Positions 24,551 to 33,543 of a stretch of DNA of 64,000 nt are shown piece by piece. The notes below the pieces were generated by a model. It made no database searches. It saw only the letters and a list, made by a program, of their open reading frames with translations, and was not told where the DNA came from. The stretch's first letter is position 1; every line of letters starts with the position of its first letter. The stretch comes from Bacteroidales bacterium (GTDB lineage: Bacteria; Bacteroidota; Bacteroidia; Bacteroidales; Bacteroidaceae): assembly GCA_004556745.1 (NCBI GenBank), contig SFFY01000005.1, positions 5,379-69,378 of the forward strand, given 5' to 3'. A program made the position numbers and the translations under genes.

Positions 24551-24835
24551 AGCCAAGTTTGCTTGGGCTATGCCGAAGCAGCCAAAGATGAATAGTTCTG
24601 AAAGGTTTACGCCCCAAACCATTCAGCGGCAAGCGGCTCAAAAACAATGCGTTTGGGGCGCGACTGAATGGTTGAAGGGTTTTTCGGGGTAAAAAAATGC
24701 GTATAGGGAAATTGTATCGACGCCGAGGAAGGCTAAACAAATGTTAGGCAGATGATCAAGGACAAGAAAGCGACTGAAAGGTAAAAATAAAACCGATTGG
24801 CTTTGGGCTTAACGCCCTTACACCCACGCGTCAAA

Positions 24836-26752
24836 CTACCTTTCGGCATCGTCCGCTTTTTCTTCCTCCTCTTCTTCCTTATCGAATATCGGGTCGTAAT
24901 ATTGTTCTATCTCGGCCGCATGTTCTTCCAAGCGCCCCATAGTGTGGGCGATTACCGTCTCGTTAAGCAGTTTGCGGGAGCCGAGGCGCGTGCCTTTAAG
25001 GGCCAGCAAGTCGTGCTCAGTGAATAACATGTCCTTTTCGTGGCAGCGCACCATGTCATACATTTTTTCGTATGCCGTAAACCAGTCCCAATTTGCTGCC
25101 TTGGTATACCACGCCCACGCCTCCTCGTTATTTTCCGGCTGCAAGCAGTAACCATTATAATATATATCGCCCACCAGTTCAGCCGCAACTTGTGAACCAA
25201 GATTGGCGCACACTTTAAGTTCGTCGAGAAGTTCTTTTGCAAGCACCTCGGTCTTTTCATAATCCTCCAAGTTGTCAAAATCAAGCAGTTCCTGCCACGC
25301 GAACAAAGTGCGGCAGTCTACGTCTCCATGCTTCGCGCCCTCCCGCAAAACGGACAGATAGGTTTCCATATCGGTGAGGTGGCAGTTGTCGTCTAACTTG
25401 CCTTTTAGCAGTGCCAGGTTAAACCAAGCCTGCACCTCTCCATGTCTGACTGCTTGGGTAAAGAAATCCTCTGCCTCCTTTTTCCTTCCGAGTTCTTCGA
25501 GCGCAAGGGCACGATTATAGAGCCAAAGGGAGAAATAATATTTGAGATTGGAATCGCCGTGCAGCCAATCATCGGCTAATTTCTGGGCTGCATCGGGGTT
25601 CTTCTTAAAGATCACAGAACCAAAGCATAACTTTCTGAATTTCAAGTTAGCGGCATACTCGCTATTCTGGGCCAAAGCCTCTTCAAGCAGTTGGTCGAAC
25701 AGTTCATGGTTCACCGTCCCCGCGTCGCCATAGCGCCAGGCCTCTGCAAGCGAGGCAGTGGCATCGGCTACGCCACCAGCCTGCGCCTTTTTGAAATAAT
25801 CGATCGAGATAGTTGCCGAATCTTCGCACGGCTTTACCACAATATGATATCTTCCGTAAGCAAACTGCGCGTAAGAATTGCCATTGTTTGCAGCCCGTTC
25901 TATAAGGTCAAGCGACTGCTGCGAGAGTTTGAAAATGCAATGCCTCGTGTAGAACACGCGCAAGAAATAAATGCGTGCCGCCTCGCTTTTCGGACCGTCG
26001 TCGGCAAGGGCGTTTTCAATTATTTCGTTATAACCGCCGTTTTCCATAAGCCAGCAATAATCGGGGGCAATGCGCAATGAGAATATGTGCCGTTCCTTGT
26101 TTTCCGGCCCCAAAGACATATCGTCGTAGTAATGCTCCTCGCCGGGCGCAAGCACGAACACATGGCCATAGGTGTCGCAAAAGAGCAAATGATTGTCGTC
26201 GTAAACGGTCACATACGCTTTGCCGTTAAAGGAATAATCGCCGTCTTTACCTGCTTCTCTAATCTGCTTCTTAAACTCGCTGGCAAAAGGATTCGGGCTA
26301 TTGTCACGGTAACGCACACTTTTATACGTTGTCTCCGCCCACTTCCACGGTTTGCCATGCAAAGCAGACAGGTCAGCAGGCGCAACAAAGACATCGCTCG
26401 CCCAAGTGCCGTCATTGCTCTTAACCCATTTTTCGTACCTCACAATGCATGGCACACAATGTCCCACGCGGTCGCAATGCACTACGCGCCCGCAACTATC
26501 GAACTCTGCTGTTGCCATCACTTCTTCATAAGTGCCGCGCACCCATCTCTGCCCTTCTTTTTCTTCCACCTCAAGGGTAATCAGGAAACCGCGCCCGTGG
26601 CGTTTGCCGTTGCTAAACTCACCGGCATAAAAGGTCGCGGCATCGAGAGCCATCATGCCGAGGCCATGCGGAAGCCCTGTTGCTTTGTCAATCTCTCCTT
26701 GATAACGTTTGCCGTCAGGCAACAAAATCCATTTATTAGGGTATAATATCAT
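24836..26752 (-). CDS. MORN- and Sel1-like-repeat protein, copy A
   Basis: The protein has 638 residues from the ATG at 26752 (MILYPNKWILLPDGK). N-terminal MORN-type motifs (YQGEIDKATGLPHGLG, YAGEFSNGKRHGRGF) are followed by a middle domain of unknown type and C-terminal Sel1/TPR-like helices (SYAQFAYGRYHI, AWFNLALLKGKL, AAELVGDIYYNGYCL...EAWAWYTKAA). The end is acidic (DKEEEEEEKADDAER). There is no signal peptide. It is probably a protein-interaction scaffold. Copy B (27176) is a close tandem paralogue. Copy A stops at a TAG six codons early; the remaining FDAWV codons and TAA are still visible downstream. Confidence 0.82.
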   Translation of the reverse strand: MILYPNKWILLPDGKRYQGEIDKATGLPHGLGMMALDAATFYAGEFSNGKRHGRGFLITLEVEEKEGQRWVRGTYEEVMATAEFDSCGRVVHCDRVGHCVPCIVRYEKWVKSNDGTWASDVFVAPADLSALHGKPWKWAETTYKSVRYRDNSPNPFASEFKKQIREAGKDGDYSFNGKAYVTVYDDNHLLFCDTYGHVFVLAPGEEHYYDDMSLGPENKERHIFSLRIAPDYCWLMENGGYNEIIENALADDGPKSEAARIYFLRVFYTRHCIFKLSQQSLDLIERAANNGNSYAQFAYGRYHIVVKPCEDSATISIDYFKKAQAGGVADATASLAEAWRYGDAGTVNHELFDQLLEEALAQNSEYAANLKFRKLCFGSVIFKKNPDAAQKLADDWLHGDSNLKYYFSLWLYNRALALEELGRKKEAEDFFTQAVRHGEVQAWFNLALLKGKLDDNCHLTDMETYLSVLREGAKHGDVDCRTLFAWQELLDFDNLEDYEKTEVLAKELLDELKVCANLGSQVAAELVGDIYYNGYCLQPENNEEAWAWYTKAANWDWFTAYEKMYDMVRCHEKDMLFTEHDLLALKGTRLGSRKLLNETVIAHTMGRLEEHAAEIEQYYDPIFDKEEEEEEKADDAER

Positions 26753-26801
26753 AGTCTTTTCGGTTAAATTACATCTCGTTTGCTCGTTATAAGTCTCCTT
26801 G

Positions 26802-26809
26802 CAAATATA
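26802..26809 (-). promoter_or_regulatory. TATATTTG promoter box for copy A
   Basis: On the minus strand TATATTTG lies about 50 bp before the ATG. The same box stands before copy B (29164-29171), so the promoter was duplicated with the gene. Confidence 0.5.
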
Positions 26810-26867
26810 GGCAACTTTATATATATAAACCACACTTTCTTAAATATAATGAGATTAATCCGCACAA

Positions 26868-26904
26868 AAAATCTCCCGCAACCGAATGGGTTGCGGGAGA
26901 TTTT
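26868..26904 (-). terminator. Terminator of the GGGtGRT-fragment, duplicated copy
   Basis: 16-bp perfect stem 26868-26883 / 26889-26904 (AAAATCTCCCGCAACC and complement). It sits downstream of the GGGtGRT pseudogene fragment. A near-identical copy is at 29228-29264 and a diverged one follows the intact gene at 32442-32470. Confidence 0.8.
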
Positions 26905-26930
26905 ATTTAGATAAACTGTAAGCGTGCTGC

Positions 26931-27116
26931 TTACTTCTATGGGGTTGTTGCCAATACCGAGGAAGCCCATCATCTCAACGTGCGCGGGAACAGAAGAAGA
27001 ACCGGCAAACTGAGCGTCGGAGTGTATGCGGCCGAGCGTATCGGTCATGCCGTAAGAAGCGGGACCGGCTTGCCATATTATCGGGGTGAAGGGTGCGACC
27101 CGTGCCACCGCCAGAT
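26931..27116 (-). pseudogene. Fragment of a GGGtGRT-family gene
   Basis: On the minus strand this encodes AGPASYGMTDTLGR.HSDAQF..., then SSSVPAHVEMMGFLGIGNNP, almost identical to the C-terminal part of the intact gene at 32506-33525. Upstream of AGPASYG the frame is shifted, and about 50 bp covering the last codons are deleted where TTACTTCT joins ATGGGGTTG. It is a non-functional relic linked to the duplicated MORN/Sel1 genes. Confidence 0.88.
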
Positions 27117-27120
27117 AAAT

Positions 27121-27157
27121 AGACGAGTGAACGGGCATATTGCTCGTTCACTCGTCT
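27121..27157 (-). terminator. Hairpin downstream of MORN/Sel1 copy B
   Basis: Arms 27121-27133 (AGACGAGTGAACG) and 27145-27157 pair perfectly around 11 bases, 18 bp after the copy B stop. The wording resembles family F octamers (AGACGAGTRAACG), so it may derive from them. Confidence 0.6.
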
Positions 27158-27175
27158 GCTAAAATTCTTTATTCT

Positions 27176-29113
27176 TTACACCCACGCATCGAATTTCCCA
27201 TCGGCATCGTCCGCTTTTTCTTCCTCCTCTTCTTCATTATCGAATATCGGGTCGTAATATTGTTCTATCTCGGCCGCATGTTCTTCCAAGCGCCCCATAG
27301 TGTGGGCGATTACCGTCTCGTTAAGCAGTTGGCGGGAGCCGAGGCGCGTGCCTTTGAGGGCCAGCAAGTCGTGCTCAGTGAATAATATGTTCTTATCGTG
27401 GCAACGCACCATATCATACATTTTTTCGTATGCCGTAGAGCTGTCCCAATTTGCTGCCTTGGTATACCACGCCCACGCCTCCTCGTTATTTTTCGGCTGC
27501 AAGCAGTAACCATTATAATATATATCGCCCACCAGCTCAGCCGCAACTTTTGAACCAAGATTGGCGCACGCTTTAAGTTCGTCGAAAAGTTCTTTTGCCA
27601 CCTCCTCGGTCTTTTCATAATCCTCCAAGTTGTCAAAGTCAAGCAGTGCCTGCCACGCGAGCAAAGTGCGGCAGTCTACGTCTCCATGCTTCGCGCCCTC
27701 CCGCAAAACGGACAGATAGGTTTCCATATCGGCGGGGTGGCAGTTGTCGTCTAACTTGCCTTTTATCACTGCCAAGTTATACCAAGCCTGCACCTCTCCA
27801 TGTCTGACAGCGTGGGTAAAGAAACGCTCTGCGTCCTCTTTCCTTCCGAGTTCTTCTACCGCGAGGGCCCGGTTATAGAGCCAAAGTTCGAAATAATACT
27901 TGAGATTGGTATCGGTGTGCAGCCAAGCATAGGCTAATTTCTGGGCTGCATCGGGGTCCTTCTTAAATACCACAGAACCAAAGCATAACTTTCTGAATTT
28001 CAAGTTAGCGGCATACTCGCTATTCTGCGCCAACGCCTCTTCAAGCAGTTGGTCGTACAGTTCATGGTTCACCGTCCCCGCGTCGCCATAGCGCCAGGCC
28101 TCTGCGAGCGAGGCAGTAGCATCGGCTACGCCACCCGCCTGCGCTTTTTTGAAATAATCGACCGAGATAGTTGCCGAATCTTCGTACGGCTTTACCACAA
28201 TATGATATCTTCCGTAAGCAAACTGCGCATAAGGATTGCCGCTGTTTGCAGCCCGTTCTATAAGGTCAAGCGACTGCGCCGAGAGCTTGAAAATGTAAGG
28301 TCGCGAGTAGAAAACACGCAGGAAATAAATGCGTGCCGCCTCGCTTTTCGGACCGCCGTCAGCGAGGGCGTTTTCAACTATCTCGTCATAACTGCCGTTT
28401 TCCATAAGCCAGCAATAATCAGGCTCGACAATGCGCAATGAGAATATGCGCCGTTCCTTGTTTTCCGGCCCAAAAGGCATCCCGTCGTAGTAATGCTCCT
28501 CGCCGGGCGCAAGCACGAACACATGGCCATAGCGGTCGCAAAAGAGCAAATGATTGCCGTCGTAAACAGTCACAAACGCTTTGCCGTTAAAGGAATAAGT
28601 GCCGTCTCGACCTGCTTCTCTTATCTGTTTCTTAAACTCGCTGGGGTCATTGCTCGGACTGTTGTCATAGTAGCGCACGATTTTATACGTTGTTTCCGCC
28701 CACTTCCACGGTTTGCCATGCAAAGCAGACTGATCGGCAGGCGCAAGAAAGACATCGCACGCCCAAGTGCCGTCATTGCTCTTAACCCATTCTTCGTGCC
28801 TCACAATGCATGGCTCACAATGTCCCACGGGGTCGCAATGCACTACGCGACCGCAACAATCGAACTCTGCTGTTGCCATCACTTCTTCATAAGTGCCGCT
28901 CACCCATCTCTTCCCTTCTTTTTCTTCCACCTTATGGGTAATCAGGAAACCGCGCCCGTGGCGTTTGCCGTTGCTAAACTCACCGGCATAAAAGGTCGCG
29001 GCATCGAGAGCCATCATGCCGAGGCCATGCGGCAGCCCTGTTGCTTTGTCAATCTCTCCTTGATAACGTTTGCCGTTAGGCAACAAAATCCATTCATTAG
29101 GGTATAATATCAT
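27176..29113 (-). CDS. MORN- and Sel1-like-repeat protein, copy B
   Basis: The protein has 645 residues from the ATG at 29113, collinear with copy A and clearly very similar throughout, including upstream DNA. It shows the same two MORN-type motifs, a middle domain (EFKKQIREAGRDGTYSFNGKAFVTVYD) and Sel1-like helices. It keeps the presumably original C terminus ADDADGKFDAWV. The substitutions between copies appear spread along the protein, and both frames are intact, so both may be expressed. The function is unknown; a cytoplasmic scaffold or stress-related role is only a guess. Confidence 0.82.
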   Translation of the reverse strand: MILYPNEWILLPNGKRYQGEIDKATGLPHGLGMMALDAATFYAGEFSNGKRHGRGFLITHKVEEKEGKRWVSGTYEEVMATAEFDCCGRVVHCDPVGHCEPCIVRHEEWVKSNDGTWACDVFLAPADQSALHGKPWKWAETTYKIVRYYDNSPSNDPSEFKKQIREAGRDGTYSFNGKAFVTVYDGNHLLFCDRYGHVFVLAPGEEHYYDGMPFGPENKERRIFSLRIVEPDYCWLMENGSYDEIVENALADGGPKSEAARIYFLRVFYSRPYIFKLSAQSLDLIERAANSGNPYAQFAYGRYHIVVKPYEDSATISVDYFKKAQAGGVADATASLAEAWRYGDAGTVNHELYDQLLEEALAQNSEYAANLKFRKLCFGSVVFKKDPDAAQKLAYAWLHTDTNLKYYFELWLYNRALAVEELGRKEDAERFFTHAVRHGEVQAWYNLAVIKGKLDDNCHPADMETYLSVLREGAKHGDVDCRTLLAWQALLDFDNLEDYEKTEEVAKELFDELKACANLGSKVAAELVGDIYYNGYCLQPKNNEEAWAWYTKAANWDSSTAYEKMYDMVRCHDKNILFTEHDLLALKGTRLGSRQLLNETVIAHTMGRLEEHAAEIEQYYDPIFDNEEEEEEKADDADGKFDAWV

Positions 29114-29163
29114 AGTCTTTTCGGTTAAATTATATCTCGTTAGCTCGTTATAAGTCTCCTTTG

Positions 29164-29171
29164 CAAATATA
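29164..29171 (-). promoter_or_regulatory. TATATTTG promoter box for copy B
   Basis: On the minus strand, about 50 bp before the ATG at 29113. A second match, TAAATTTG, lies just upstream at 29173-29180. Confidence 0.45.
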
Positions 29172-29227
29172 GGCAAATTTATATATATACCACGCTTTCT
29201 TAAATATAATGAGATTAACCCGCACAA

Positions 29228-29264
29228 AAAATCTCCCGCAACCGAATGGGTTGCAGGAGATTTT
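29228..29264 (-). terminator. Duplicated GGGtGRT-type terminator
   Basis: Same hairpin as at 26868 with one stem mismatch (CAGG for CGGG). It lies upstream of copy B. Confidence 0.7.
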
Positions 29265-29280
29265 ATTTAGATAAGCTGTA

Positions 29281-29321
29281 AGCGTCTGCTGCTTACTTCT
29301 TGTTCAGTGAGAGGTCCACGT
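29281..29321 (-). pseudogene. Extreme 3' remnant of a GGGtGRT-family gene
   Basis: CTTACTTCTTGTTCAGTGAGAG-like sequence, ending GGTCCACGT, matches the last codons and stop of the gene at 32506 (NVDLALNKK). Similarity ends at about 29321, where unrelated AT-rich DNA begins. This marks the left edge of a likely insertion. Confidence 0.7.
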
Positions 29322-29579
29322 ATCAAATATATTATCGTTTAATGCAAATTCTATATATATCCGATGACATAGACGAGGTAAGCCTGATAAATTTGAGTTC
29401 TGACATCAAAATTCAACACTTAATGATCCCCCCGAAAAATATCAATAGAGATACTTGCAATATTTGAAAAGTTTCGCCAAATTTGCGGAAACAAAATCAC
29501 AAGCAGTAGCCTTAATGAGGTTCTGACTACTCGCTAATCTTAAAGTGGATTTATAAAACCTCCCTAAACACATACTTCT
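29322..29579. other. AT-rich leader region before the metalloprotease gene
   Basis: No gene seen. A TAAATTTG box at 29388-29395 could start transcription about 180 bp before the protease ATG. Base composition is more AT-rich than the chromosome around it. Confidence 0.4.
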
Positions 29580-31178
29580 ATGAAACATTCAAGGTTAAGT
29601 TTTATTTTCGTTTTCTTACTGTGCATTCTTGTATCCGCACCGTCCAAGTCGCAAAATGCCATTCCCGGCGACAATGTAATGCGTTATTACAAGGTGGCAG
29701 TGCCAGTTACGATGTCATCCGTTGAGGAAGACTTTTATGGCGATGAAGCCGCTGTAAAACTATTCTGGTCCGATGTGGAGGAATATCTCAACAAGATTTA
29801 CGTTCCGTTGGGATTTTGTTTTACCGTGAACAGAGACAGCAGACTTTTGCTGTCTTCGTATAACCTTATAGATGAAAACTATATGAATGCTCCCAGTTAC
29901 GGAACAGAACTTCTCAACGAACTTATCGGTCAGTCTTCGTACGATATAGGCATTTGGATTCTGCACCGTCCCGAGGATGGCAACAACAACGGCCTTTCTA
30001 TACTGGACGGGGCATACAAGAAGGACAGCAAGGCATCTGGATATGCCGCCCCTGATCCATGGATTGTGGCGCATGAAATAGCACACATGTTTGGTGCCGG
30101 GCACACAGAGGATGCTTCGCTGATGGACGCAGAGGGAGATTTTCTCTCCCTGACTTCCATTATGGAGATACGCTCTTCATGTATCAGGAACAACTCTGCC
30201 TACTACAGCGACCAGGACAAGAACACCCTTGTCGGTTCAGATTTGGGAGGAAACTATGTGTACGGACAGAAGGTATCCAATACAGCACCTGCATTTGGAA
30301 GCAAAATGCCATATTCTGTCAGAATTCCCTTGGGAGCATGCCTTGCGTTGGATGTTCAGGCAGACGATACAGAGGATAACAGGATTTCTTACTCTACTGT
30401 CAGCAATGATTTTGCCCTGGTGTCTCCGACCTTTAGTTCCCGATTGGATTTCCGACCCCAATACGTGGCGGATATCTTTTATGACGGTTATTATTATATA
30501 GTAGACAAGACCGACATCCATACCAAGGAAGCGGGCAGTTATTCCATGACAGTCTCTATCAACGACATGCCCGACTCCGACATTCTTACGTGGCAGACTT
30601 TTATCGCTTCGCCTTTCTACAGCAATTACACCACACGCCAGATAGGCGTGGAAATTGTAGGAGGCGAACGCTTCTCGCTATCCCTCTCTCCAGACAGGCA
30701 GAACTATGCTCCTGGCGACAAGGTGCGTCTTTCATGGGGAGTAAATACCAGTTATTTTAATTCGGAAAGCAGACTGAGGATAACGCTCTCGACTGATTAT
30801 GGAAAAACATTCAACTACATCCTTGCGGCCTCCGTTCCGGCCCTTGATGGCGAATGTGTGGTTGAGATGCCTGACTTGAAGATAGATAATCTTGACGTGG
30901 ATTTTTCCACAGCAGTTCGTTCCGTGCGTGCAGGTATCATACGCATTGAGGAAATAGGCGGTGCGGCATACACGCTTTCGTGCCTTACGCCGGAGGGTGG
31001 CGGCGGCTTTCTTCTTTCCGGCAGTAATGTTCCAACGTCCATCTCCATTCCCGGTGCCGGCAAATCGTCGGCAGGTTGCATCTACGATGTCAGCGGACGG
31101 AAGGTTTCGGCAAAAAGTGCTTCGTCACTGCCTGGAGGTATTTATATATGCAATGGAAAGAGGGTTGTCGTGAAGTAA
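29580..31178 (+). CDS. Secreted metzincin-like zinc metalloprotease with T9SS-like tail
   Basis: The protein has 532 residues. It has a signal peptide (MKHSRLSFIFVFLLCILVSAPSKSQ), a zinc motif HEIAHMFGAGH at 165-175 (HExxHxxGxxH) and a likely Met-turn in LTSIMEI (M195). Beta-rich, probably Ig-like modules follow. The last about 70 residues (GCIYDVSGRKVSAKSA, then LPGGIYICNGKRVVVK) resemble type A C-terminal sorting domains of the type IX secretion system, so the protein is probably exported to the surface or medium. Substrate unknown. Base composition and codon use look more AT-rich than the housekeeping genes, suggesting transfer. Confidence 0.87.
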   Translation: MKHSRLSFIFVFLLCILVSAPSKSQNAIPGDNVMRYYKVAVPVTMSSVEEDFYGDEAAVKLFWSDVEEYLNKIYVPLGFCFTVNRDSRLLLSSYNLIDENYMNAPSYGTELLNELIGQSSYDIGIWILHRPEDGNNNGLSILDGAYKKDSKASGYAAPDPWIVAHEIAHMFGAGHTEDASLMDAEGDFLSLTSIMEIRSSCIRNNSAYYSDQDKNTLVGSDLGGNYVYGQKVSNTAPAFGSKMPYSVRIPLGACLALDVQADDTEDNRISYSTVSNDFALVSPTFSSRLDFRPQYVADIFYDGYYYIVDKTDIHTKEAGSYSMTVSINDMPDSDILTWQTFIASPFYSNYTTRQIGVEIVGGERFSLSLSPDRQNYAPGDKVRLSWGVNTSYFNSESRLRITLSTDYGKTFNYILAASVPALDGECVVEMPDLKIDNLDVDFSTAVRSVRAGIIRIEEIGGAAYTLSCLTPEGGGGFLLSGSNVPTSISIPGAGKSSAGCIYDVSGRKVSAKSASSLPGGIYICNGKRVVVK

Positions 31179-31289
31179 TGTGCCCAAGTAAGATGTGGGT
31201 TATGGTAAACCTATGTGATAACCAATTTATAGACGCTACCAGAAGTCTATATAGACAAAAAAGAGGAAGGACACAAAAGTCTTTCCTCT

Positions 31290-32207
31290 TTATCTTAGAA
31301 TAGTTTTGGAATCTCTCTGGATGCGAGAGAGAACGCCAATCTTGACTCTTTTCTTCTTAATCCAGAAACGACCTTCTTCGTCTGTTTCGAAGTGTTCTTT
31401 GCGGAGTGTCTTGATGTCTATGTATGCAAGACCTGTAAAACATCCAAAAAGAAAAGCGTCTCTGGTTCTCTCGAATCGCTTGATAGGAGTCTCAAAGTTA
31501 ATAATCTTCTGTAGTTCGTTGTGATCGAGGAAGTCAATTTCAACAGGTTCACGCTCCACCTTATATATATTAAGAGGATTGAACTGTAAATAACCATTGG
31601 CTACTGCTATATTCATAAGCTGCTTCAAGAACTTTAAGTGCTTTGAGCATGAGTTCTGACGGTTGTTCTTCTCTGTCAGTAGAAAAGTGTGGAAACCTTG
31701 AATAAAACCAATCTTGACCTCGTGTAGATAAATATCGCTACGATGGTACTGCTTCTCCATGAACTCCTTGATGTATCGTCCTGTCAAATCATTGTCCTCA
31801 TAGGTGTCTTTGGCAATCTTCTTTCCGATAAGAGGCTTGCGCATTGCCTGAAAATCGTTGAAGACCTGTATTAGTGTTTTCTGATTGACAGCATCTACAT
31901 GGTCATTGACAGCTTCTTTTAGCAATGTCGGTGTGAGCATAAAACCTTTCTCCATCAGCTCAATCTCCTTCTGAAAGACCTTATTACGGAGTTGGTAAAG
32001 GTATTCGTTGATTAGTTTTGCCTTATCTGACGATCCTTTTACAAGCTGTTTCTTTGCATCCCACTCTGACACTTTGACTTTTTTGCCTGTGGAATAAGAG
32101 ATTCGTTCACCATTTACTGCTATCCAAGCATCGATAGGAGAATCGCCATTTTTGTCCTTCCTTGTCTTTTTTAATAGGAAGTAAACAGTAGTACAATGTT
32201 TTTCCAT
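31290..32207 (-). pseudogene. Truncated tyrosine recombinase (integrase remnant)
   Basis: A 305-residue frame with the N-terminal arm-type domain of Bacteroidales integrases (MEKHCTTVYFLLKKTRKDKNGDSPI), a SAM-like core-binding domain and the start of the catalytic domain (FLFGCFTGLAYIDIKTLRKEHF). It stops soon after WIKKKRVKIGVL, where intact relatives continue for 100 or more residues with the HxxR and Tyr active-site motifs. It lacks the nucleophile and cannot recombine. It marks former mobile DNA. Confidence 0.85.
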
Positions 32208-32437
32208 TGTTTGTTGTTTGTTTGTGTAAGGCGTATCGCTCTAACCCACAACTGATTACTTGAAAATTGCAGCCACATCTCCAAAACAATCAAAAGTGGC
32301 TGCAAAGTGGCTGCAATTTCACTACAAAACAGGGAATTCTTGTACTTTTGCAACTCCAGAAAATGAAAGAAGGAAAACCGTCATTTGGTCTCATTAACAC
32401 AACGACGGCAATCATATTCTAAGACCGTATAAACACA
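32208..32437. other. Upstream region of the integrase remnant
   Basis: AT-rich, no gene seen. It contains a tandem AGTGGCTGCAAAGTGGCTGCAA duplication near 32295-32315 and a rightward TACTTTTG box at 32343-32350 with no gene behind it. An attachment site might lie here but cannot be delimited. Confidence 0.35.
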
Positions 32438-32441
32438 AAAA

Positions 32442-32480
32442 TCTCCTGCAACCATTACGATTACAGGAGACTTCTTTTAT
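32442..32480 (-). terminator. Terminator of the GGGtGRT operon
   Basis: Stem TCTCCTGCAA / TTACAGGAGA (32442-32451, 32461-32470, one mismatch) between A- and T-rich ends, 26 bp or more downstream of the stop at 32506. Confidence 0.65.
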
Positions 32481-32505
32481 GATGTAATTTACTGAAAGTC
32501 AGTTG

Positions 32506-33525
32506 TTACTTCTTGTTCAGTGCGAGGTCCACGTTAACGGCGCAAGCCACGGAGCAACCTACCATGGGGTTGTTGCCGATGCCGAGGAAGCCCATCATCT
32601 CAACGTGCGCGGGAACAGAAGAAGAACCGGCAAACTGAGCGTCAGAGTGCATGCGGCCAAGCGTGTCGGTCATACCGTAAGAAGCGGGACCAGCAGCCAT
32701 GTTATCGGGGTGCAGGGTGCGACCCGTACCACCGCCGGATGCTACGCTGAAGTAGGGCTTGCCCTGAAGCACACGCTCCTTCTTGTAAGTACCTGCAACG
32801 GGGTGCTGGAAACGAGTGGGGTTGGTAGAGTTACCCGTGATGGATACGTCTACGTCTTCGTGCCACATGATGGCTACACCTTCGCGAACGTCGTCTGCGC
32901 CGTAGCAGTTAACGGCAGCGCGGGGACCGTTGCTGTAAGGAGTTTTCTTCACGATGTTGAGTTCGCCCGTGAAATAGTCGAACTTGGTCTGCACGTACGT
33001 GAAACCGTTGATGCGGCTGATAATCATGGCAGCGTCCTTGCCGAGACCGTTGAGGATGCAGCGCAGGGGCTTGTCGGCGGGTCTTGACTTGTTGGCCATC
33101 TGTGCAATCTTGATAGCGCCTTCGGCGGCTGCGAAGCTCTCGTGGCCGGCGAGGAAAGCGAAGCACTTAGTTTCGGGAGAGAGCAGGCGGGCTGCGAGCT
33201 TGCCGTGGCCGATACCTACCTTACGGTCGTCGGCTACGGAACCGGGAATGCAGAAAGCCTGCAGGCCCTCGCCGATGTATTCGGCAGCCTGAACAGCGTC
33301 TTTTGCCTTCTCTTTGAGTGCGATGGCAGTACCGACGACGTATGCCCATTTAGCATTTTCAAAGCAAATCATCTGTGTTTCTTCACAGGTCTGATAAGGA
33401 TCGAGGCCTGCGGCTTCGCAGATTTCGTTGGCTTCTTCGATAGAAGCGATGCCGTGTGCGTTAAGACAAGCGAGAATCTGCTTGATACGACGGTCTTGTG
33501 ACTCAAATTTTACTTCTCTAATCAT
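32506..33525 (-). CDS. GGGtGRT family protein
   Basis: The protein has 339 residues, includes the family-defining VASGGGTGRTLHPDN, and begins MIREVKFESQDRRIKQILACLNAHGI. It has several conserved Cys (ICEAAGLDPYQTCEE...) and an INGFTYVQTKFDYF segment. Function is unknown; members are found in anaerobes next to NifU/IscU-like scaffold genes, as here (18-bp gap). A role in iron-sulfur or other redox metabolism is inferred from this linkage. Fragments of the same gene lie at 26931 and 29281. Confidence 0.92.
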   Translation of the reverse strand: MIREVKFESQDRRIKQILACLNAHGIASIEEANEICEAAGLDPYQTCEETQMICFENAKWAYVVGTAIALKEKAKDAVQAAEYIGEGLQAFCIPGSVADDRKVGIGHGKLAARLLSPETKCFAFLAGHESFAAAEGAIKIAQMANKSRPADKPLRCILNGLGKDAAMIISRINGFTYVQTKFDYFTGELNIVKKTPYSNGPRAAVNCYGADDVREGVAIMWHEDVDVSITGNSTNPTRFQHPVAGTYKKERVLQGKPYFSVASGGGTGRTLHPDNMAAGPASYGMTDTLGRMHSDAQFAGSSSVPAHVEMMGFLGIGNNPMVGCSVACAVNVDLALNKK

Positions 33526-33543
33526 AATTGCAGTCCTCCTTAA

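Larger units (their letters stand above)
23977..24835. other. Gene-free repeat-rich interval
   Basis: About 860 bp between convergent genes. From left to right it holds a family A array with its flanks (about 24050-24260), a family B element (24390-24448), a 21-bp-arm inverted repeat (24491-24550) and diverged remnants of other elements. Open frames of up to 120 residues cross these repeats, but they have no coding signs and are not counted as genes. Confidence 0.65.

Noticed and set aside
24330..24692. Open frames of up to 120 residues between the thioredoxin-like gene and MORN/Sel1 copy A
   Set aside because: They cross the family B element and the 21-bp inverted repeat in both directions and show no coding bias.
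26764..27138. 124-residue minus-strand frame as an intact gene
   Set aside because: Only the middle matches the GGGtGRT protein; both ends are frame-shifted or read into the duplicated promoter region, so it is a pseudogene fragment.
31290..32207. Functional integrase
   Set aside because: The frame stops before the conserved His, second Arg and Tyr of tyrosine recombinases, so it cannot be active.
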